Origin: an uncultured Bacilli bacterium
GTDB lineage: Bacteria; Bacillota_I; Bacilli_A; RF39; UBA660
Assembly (NCBI GenBank): GCA_944333305.1
Contig: CALVKV010000048.1
Span: forward strand, 1 to 9,855
Length of the DNA stretch: 9,855 nt
Reading direction: 5' to 3'
This document shows, in pieces, positions 8,153 through 9,855 of this stretch. Under the pieces are notes generated by a model. The model saw only the letters and a list, made by a program, of their open reading frames with translations. It had not been told where the DNA came from and did not search any database. How positions within the stretch are numbered: the stretch's first letter is position 1; each line of letters begins with the position of its first letter. Both the position numbers and the translations under genes were made by a program.

Positions 8153-8230
8153 GAAAGCACGCCAAAAGGAAGTAATGTCATTACTTAAGTCAACTTCTTT
8201 ATTAACTACATTATAATTTAAAGCTACCAT
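8138..8230 (-). CDS. 30-residue leader ORF upstream of the pilus operon
   Basis: ATG with GGGAG 7 bases upstream, 30 codons and a TAG stop. The product begins MVALNYNVVNKEVDLSND and ends ITSFWRAFRRME. It is the first ORF after the predicted promoter, about 30 bases from the expected transcription start, and ends 58 bases before the tip gene ATG. It has no signal peptide or membrane helix, and no run of a single amino acid that would mark classical amino-acid attenuation. I do not recognise the peptide. It could be a regulatory leader peptide, a real small protein or a chance ORF. The ribosome binding site and location favour translation. Confidence 0.45.
   Translation of the reverse strand: MVALNYNVVNKEVDLSNDITSFWRAFRRME
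8170..8186. promoter_or_regulatory. 17-bp perfect palindrome, candidate operator or RNA hairpin
   Basis: AAGTAATG, one central base, CATTACTT. It lies about 75 bases downstream of the predicted transcription start, inside the leader ORF. As DNA it has the size and symmetry of a repressor dimer site. As RNA it could form a 7-bp stem with a 3-base loop. No other copy was seen in the window. Confidence 0.4.
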
Positions 8231-8268
8231 ACCCTTACTCCCTCACGTTATTCTCATATCTTAGATTA

Positions 8269-8297
8269 ATTATAGCTTATTATTTTCATTATTTCAA
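8269..8297 (-). promoter_or_regulatory. Sigma-A-type promoter of the pilus operon
   Basis: TTGAAA at 8292-8297, a 17-base spacer and TATAAT at 8269-8274, giving an expected start near 8262. It is the closest strong promoter to the leader ORF and pilus genes. A second, weaker match further upstream (TTGACA at 8385-8390 with a poor -10, TCTAAA, at 18 bases) could also contribute. Confidence 0.75.
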
Positions 8298-8434
8298 TAT
8301 TAAATGACACATTTTTTGATACTTTAACTCTGTATTTAAAGCTAGATTCTCATTTTTACTTTTAGATTTTCTATTGTTGTAGTATGTCAAATTCTATAAT
8401 ATTTATAAAAGGGTAAGTGAAAAATAATTTATGG

Positions 8435-8464
8435 TATAATAAAAACCCTTATAAAATAAGGGTT
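8435..8464 (-). terminator. Intrinsic terminator upstream of the pilus promoter
   Basis: The perfect 8-bp stem AACCCTTA / TAAGGGTT with a 5-base loop is followed by TTTTTATTATA on the minus strand. It would end transcripts coming from the NUDIX gene or from the putative promoter at 8540. Its 5' arm can also pair with an upstream segment (see the switch element). Confidence 0.8.
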
Positions 8465-8533
8465 CATGCAATTTGGTGCCTTTAGTGGGTAGATGCCGAA
8501 CCCCTAGAAAATCATTTCCGCCACCTCAAGTAC
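8444..8533 (-). ncRNA. Structured leader/sRNA with mutually exclusive pairings (unclassified)
   Basis: Starting from a likely -10 (TATAAT at 8540-8545, weak -35), the RNA holds three competing structures. The segment UAGGGGUUC (8498-8506) can pair with ACCCACUA (8483-8490, one bulge) in a local hairpin, or with GAACCCUUA (8457-8465), nine pairs including one G-U. The second choice covers the whole 5' arm of the terminator. GGUG (8522-8525) and CACC (8475-8478) could close a junction around the local hairpin. This is the layout of a transcription-terminating riboswitch or attenuator. A stand-alone sRNA of about 90 bases is the alternative. I could not match it to a known class. Confidence 0.5.
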
Positions 8534-8539
8534 AACTAA

Positions 8540-8545
8540 ATTATA
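8540..8545 (-). promoter_or_regulatory. Candidate -10 element for the switch/sRNA
   Basis: Perfect TATAAT. The hexamer 17 bases upstream is TTCCAA, only half-matching the -35 consensus, and there is no extended -10 TG. The expected transcription start is near 8533, just before the structured element. Confidence 0.4.
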
Positions 8546-8592
8546 CTGTATTATTCTTAATATTGGAACAAATTTTAAACAAAAATATAACA

Positions 8593-9153
8593 TTATTTTA
8601 ATTGTTTTTTTCTAATTTTTTTAACAAAATCCTCTTGACCTAATACATTCGTAAACAGTCCAACTACTTCTATCATTTCTCTTTGAAAATAAATGTTTCT
8701 AGGATTACTATTTTGATTTTCCAAAACTAATTTTTTTAATTCACATATAGGTACTATCTCTAGTTTAAAACCATCTTTTTTTTCTTTTTCAGTCAATTTT
8801 TGCAATTGTAATTCAACTGGTTTACATTGGGCAATAAAATAATAAGTTCTTATCAAACGATTTGCCTTCGTTCCATCTCTTTTTACGTAATTTTTTTGAA
8901 AAAAGTCTAATTGAGTTAAAAAAGTTAAATCACCAGTTTCATAGGATGTTCCAGTTTCCTCTTGTAATTCCCTAATAATAGATTCAGCTATATTCTCGTC
9001 ATCATCTATACTTCCACCAGGAAATAAAAAGATGCCGCCATAATTTGCAACTAGCACTCTATTCTCGTTATCAACCAAAATTGCTCTCACCTTTGAATTA
9101 AATTCGTTTACTTCATCAAGTTGTAAGTTTTCATCATTTAATATTAAGTTCAT
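8593..9153 (-). CDS. NUDIX hydrolase
   Basis: A 186-residue cytoplasmic enzyme of the NUDIX superfamily, which cleaves nucleoside diphosphates linked to another group using Mg2+ or Mn2+. The NUDIX box is complete at residues 47-69: G47, five residues, E53, seven residues, R61-E62, then EE (65-66) and G68. The last box position is Thr, not hydrophobic. The preceding FLFPGG (42-47) is the usual entry strand. The C-terminal part is Lys-rich (ends KKIRKKQLK) and gives no clear substrate class; sugar nucleotides or oxidised nucleotides are possible. The ATG follows AAGGAT. The gene sits after the tRNA terminator and before the switch terminator, so it is probably a separate unit. No link to the pilus is visible. 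Confidence 0.92.
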   Translation of the reverse strand: MNLILNDENLQLDEVNEFNSKVRAILVDNENRVLVANYGGIFLFPGGSIDDDENIAESIIRELQEETGTSYETGDLTFLTQLDFFQKNYVKRDGTKANRLIRTYYFIAQCKPVELQLQKLTEKEKKDGFKLEIVPICELKKLVLENQNSNPRNIYFQREMIEVVGLFTNVLGQEDFVKKIRKKQLK

Positions 9154-9184
9154 TGCATATCCTTACCTTTATAAAACAAATTAA

Positions 9185-9204
9185 CCGAACCTTGAAAGGT
9201 TCGG
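9185..9204 (-). terminator. Intrinsic terminator of the tRNA unit
   Basis: CCGAACCT / AGGTTCGG, a perfect 8-bp stem with a 4-base loop, lies 12 bases after the tRNA-Leu CCA. It is followed on the minus strand by TTAATTTGTTTTAT. Confidence 0.75.
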
Positions 9205-9216
9205 ATGTATACTTTC

Positions 9217-9300
9217 TGGTGCGGGTAACAGGAGTTGAACCTGCATGTCTAAGACACTAGATCCTAAGTCTAGCGCGTCTGCCAATTCCGCCATACCCGC
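9217..9300 (-). tRNA. tRNA-Leu (anticodon UAG)
   Basis: The 7-bp acceptor stem GCGGGTA / TACCCGC is followed by discriminator A and an encoded CCA. The anticodon stem CTAGA / TCTAG encloses loop CTTAGGA, giving anticodon TAG, which reads CUN leucine codons. A long variable arm and a T-arm with GGTTCAACTCC support the class II leucine assignment. It lies 8 bases downstream of tRNA-Ile in the same transcript. Confidence 0.96.
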
Positions 9301-9308
9301 AAGATAAA

Positions 9309-9385
9309 TGGTGGACCCTGATGGACTCGAACCATCGACCGTCCGGTTATGAGCCGGATGCTCTAACCAACTGAGCTAAGGGTCC
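9309..9385 (-). tRNA. tRNA-Ile (CAU anticodon, lysidine-type)
   Basis: 77 bases with encoded CCA. The acceptor stem is GGACCCT / AGGGTCC, with D-arm AGCTCAGTTGGTTAGAGC and anticodon loop CTCATAA, so the anticodon is CAT. The acceptor and D-arm match the bacterial tRNA-Ile2 pattern (as in Bacillus GGACCTTTAGCTCAG) better than elongator or initiator Met. TilS would convert the wobble C to lysidine so that it reads AUA. The Ile2 call rests on remembered family sequence. Confidence 0.85.
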
Positions 9386-9405
9386 ATATTAATCACTGCT
9401 ATTTA

Positions 9406-9434
9406 ATAGTAGCATAAATTTTAAATCAACGCAA
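9406..9434 (-). promoter_or_regulatory. Promoter of the tRNA-Ile/tRNA-Leu unit
   Basis: TTGCGT at 9429-9434, a 17-base spacer ending in TGC (extended -10) and TACTAT at 9406-9411. The expected start is near 9399, 14 bases before the tRNA-Ile 5' end. Confidence 0.7.
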
Positions 9435-9443
9435 GAGTTTTCC

Positions 9444-9472
9444 AAAAAAAATAATCACTTAAGAGTGACTAT
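9444..9472 (-). terminator. Intrinsic terminator of the upstream gene
   Basis: ATAGTCACT / AGTGATTAT, a 9-bp stem with one G-U pair and a 4-base loop, followed by eight T on the minus strand. It overlaps the TAG stop (9469-9471) of the preceding gene and separates it from the tRNA promoter. Confidence 0.85.
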
Positions 9473-9855
9473 TTATTTAGCATATTTAATAAGTTGATTT
9501 TAAACATATCTTTTTCAGGGTGACTTTTAGAAATCATAACACCTTTATAAGTAGACAATTCAGCCATATGGCCTTCATTTAAGATTCCTTCTGGTGTTAT
9601 ATTAGTTAATAGAATAACATGTTTATCAGGATAAACAGTATAATGAACTCTAATTTCCCCATGAACTTTAGCAAATAAAGCGTCTGTTGGTAATTTAAGC
9701 TCATAATTAATGGTACCTGCTTTTTGATCCTCACTAACTTTTTCTCCTAAAAAGTGACCTTTTCTTAATTCTGGATAATATTCAAATGTTAATTTTTTAT
9801 AAGCTAACATATTATATTTTCTTACAGAACGTTCTCTTTTTCTAAAATCATTCTC
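9469..9855 (-). CDS. Conserved-looking protein of unknown function, 5' end beyond window
   Basis: The reading frame is open from the TAG at 9469 to the right edge, 128 codons. The first ATG in the window (9810) has no Shine-Dalgarno, and the 15 codons upstream are also open (ENDFRKRERSVRKYN), so the gene probably starts outside and this is its C-terminal part. The visible product is soluble, with alternating beta-like stretches (GTINYELKL, EIRVHYTVYPDKHVILLTNI) and an Asn/Leu/Lys-rich end (INLLNMLNK). There is no membrane helix, signal or motif I recognise. It ends at its own terminator, so it is not co-transcribed with the tRNAs. Confidence 0.7.
   Translation of the reverse strand, partial: ENDFRKRERSVRKYNMLAYKKLTFEYYPELRKGHFLGEKVSEDQKAGTINYELKLPTDALFAKVHGEIRVHYTVYPDKHVILLTNITPEGILNEGHMAELSTYKGVMISKSHPEKDMFKINLLNMLNK

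Noticed and set aside
8432..8440. Plus-strand extended -10 (TGGTATAAT)
   Set aside because: No good -35 and no plus-strand gene follows; the bases are largely the U-tract of the minus-strand terminator read backwards.
8444..8540. SRP RNA, tmRNA, RNase P RNA or c-di-GMP riboswitch at this site
   Set aside because: The conserved cores (GGAAGGAAGCA-type SRP loop, tmRNA T-arm, GAGGAAAGTC, GEMM motifs) are absent.
9217..9385. Genomic island inserted at the tRNA pair
   Set aside because: No integrase, transposase or duplicated tRNA 3' end was seen; the tRNAs are intact with their own promoter and terminator.
9309..9385. Elongator or initiator tRNA-Met
   Set aside because: Anticodon CAT allows it, but the GGACCCT acceptor stem and D-arm follow the tRNA-Ile2 pattern, and the initiator-type C1-A72 mismatch is absent.

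Overview
The window is AT-rich DNA with Gram-positive signals: AGGAGG-type ribosome binding sites, sortase and LPXTG-type proteins, CCA-encoding tRNA genes and intrinsic terminators. Tryptophan is encoded by TGG and no gene needs TGA read as sense, so the standard bacterial code fits. Gene style (InlB-type repeats, a GVRPAISL-ending C-terminal domain, SpaA-like pilins) suggests a gut Bacillota of the Erysipelotrichia/RF39 kind. That placement is an inference.

All genes lie on the minus strand, so the window is best read from right to left. At the right edge (9469-9855) is the 3' part of an unrecognised gene, ended by a strong terminator. A promoter then drives tRNA-Ile(CAU) and tRNA-Leu(UAG), followed by a hairpin terminator and a NUDIX hydrolase gene (8593-9153).

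The region 8092-8592 has no large gene but is rich in signals. It holds a possible transcriptional switch in which one RNA segment can pair with either of two partners (8444-8545), a consensus-like promoter (8269-8297), a 30-codon leader ORF with a good ribosome binding site, a 17-bp palindrome inside that ORF, and a 14-bp hairpin directly after it.

The rest of the window (1-8079) is a sortase-dependent pilus operon. In transcription order it encodes a large von Willebrand A protein with a lectin/FGE-like C-terminus (probable tip adhesin, with no sorting motif), a multidomain LPNTG protein, a small pilin with the odd motif VPNTI, the probable backbone pilin (LPVTG), and a class C sortase. The sortase would join pilin subunits by linking the sorting-motif threonine of one to a lysine of the next. 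The last three genes overlap or nearly abut their upstream neighbours, and the upstream gene's C-terminal GEK codons supply the ribosome binding site, which suggests translational coupling. The sortase carries an unusual tail of near-identical 27-residue repeats that runs off the left edge.
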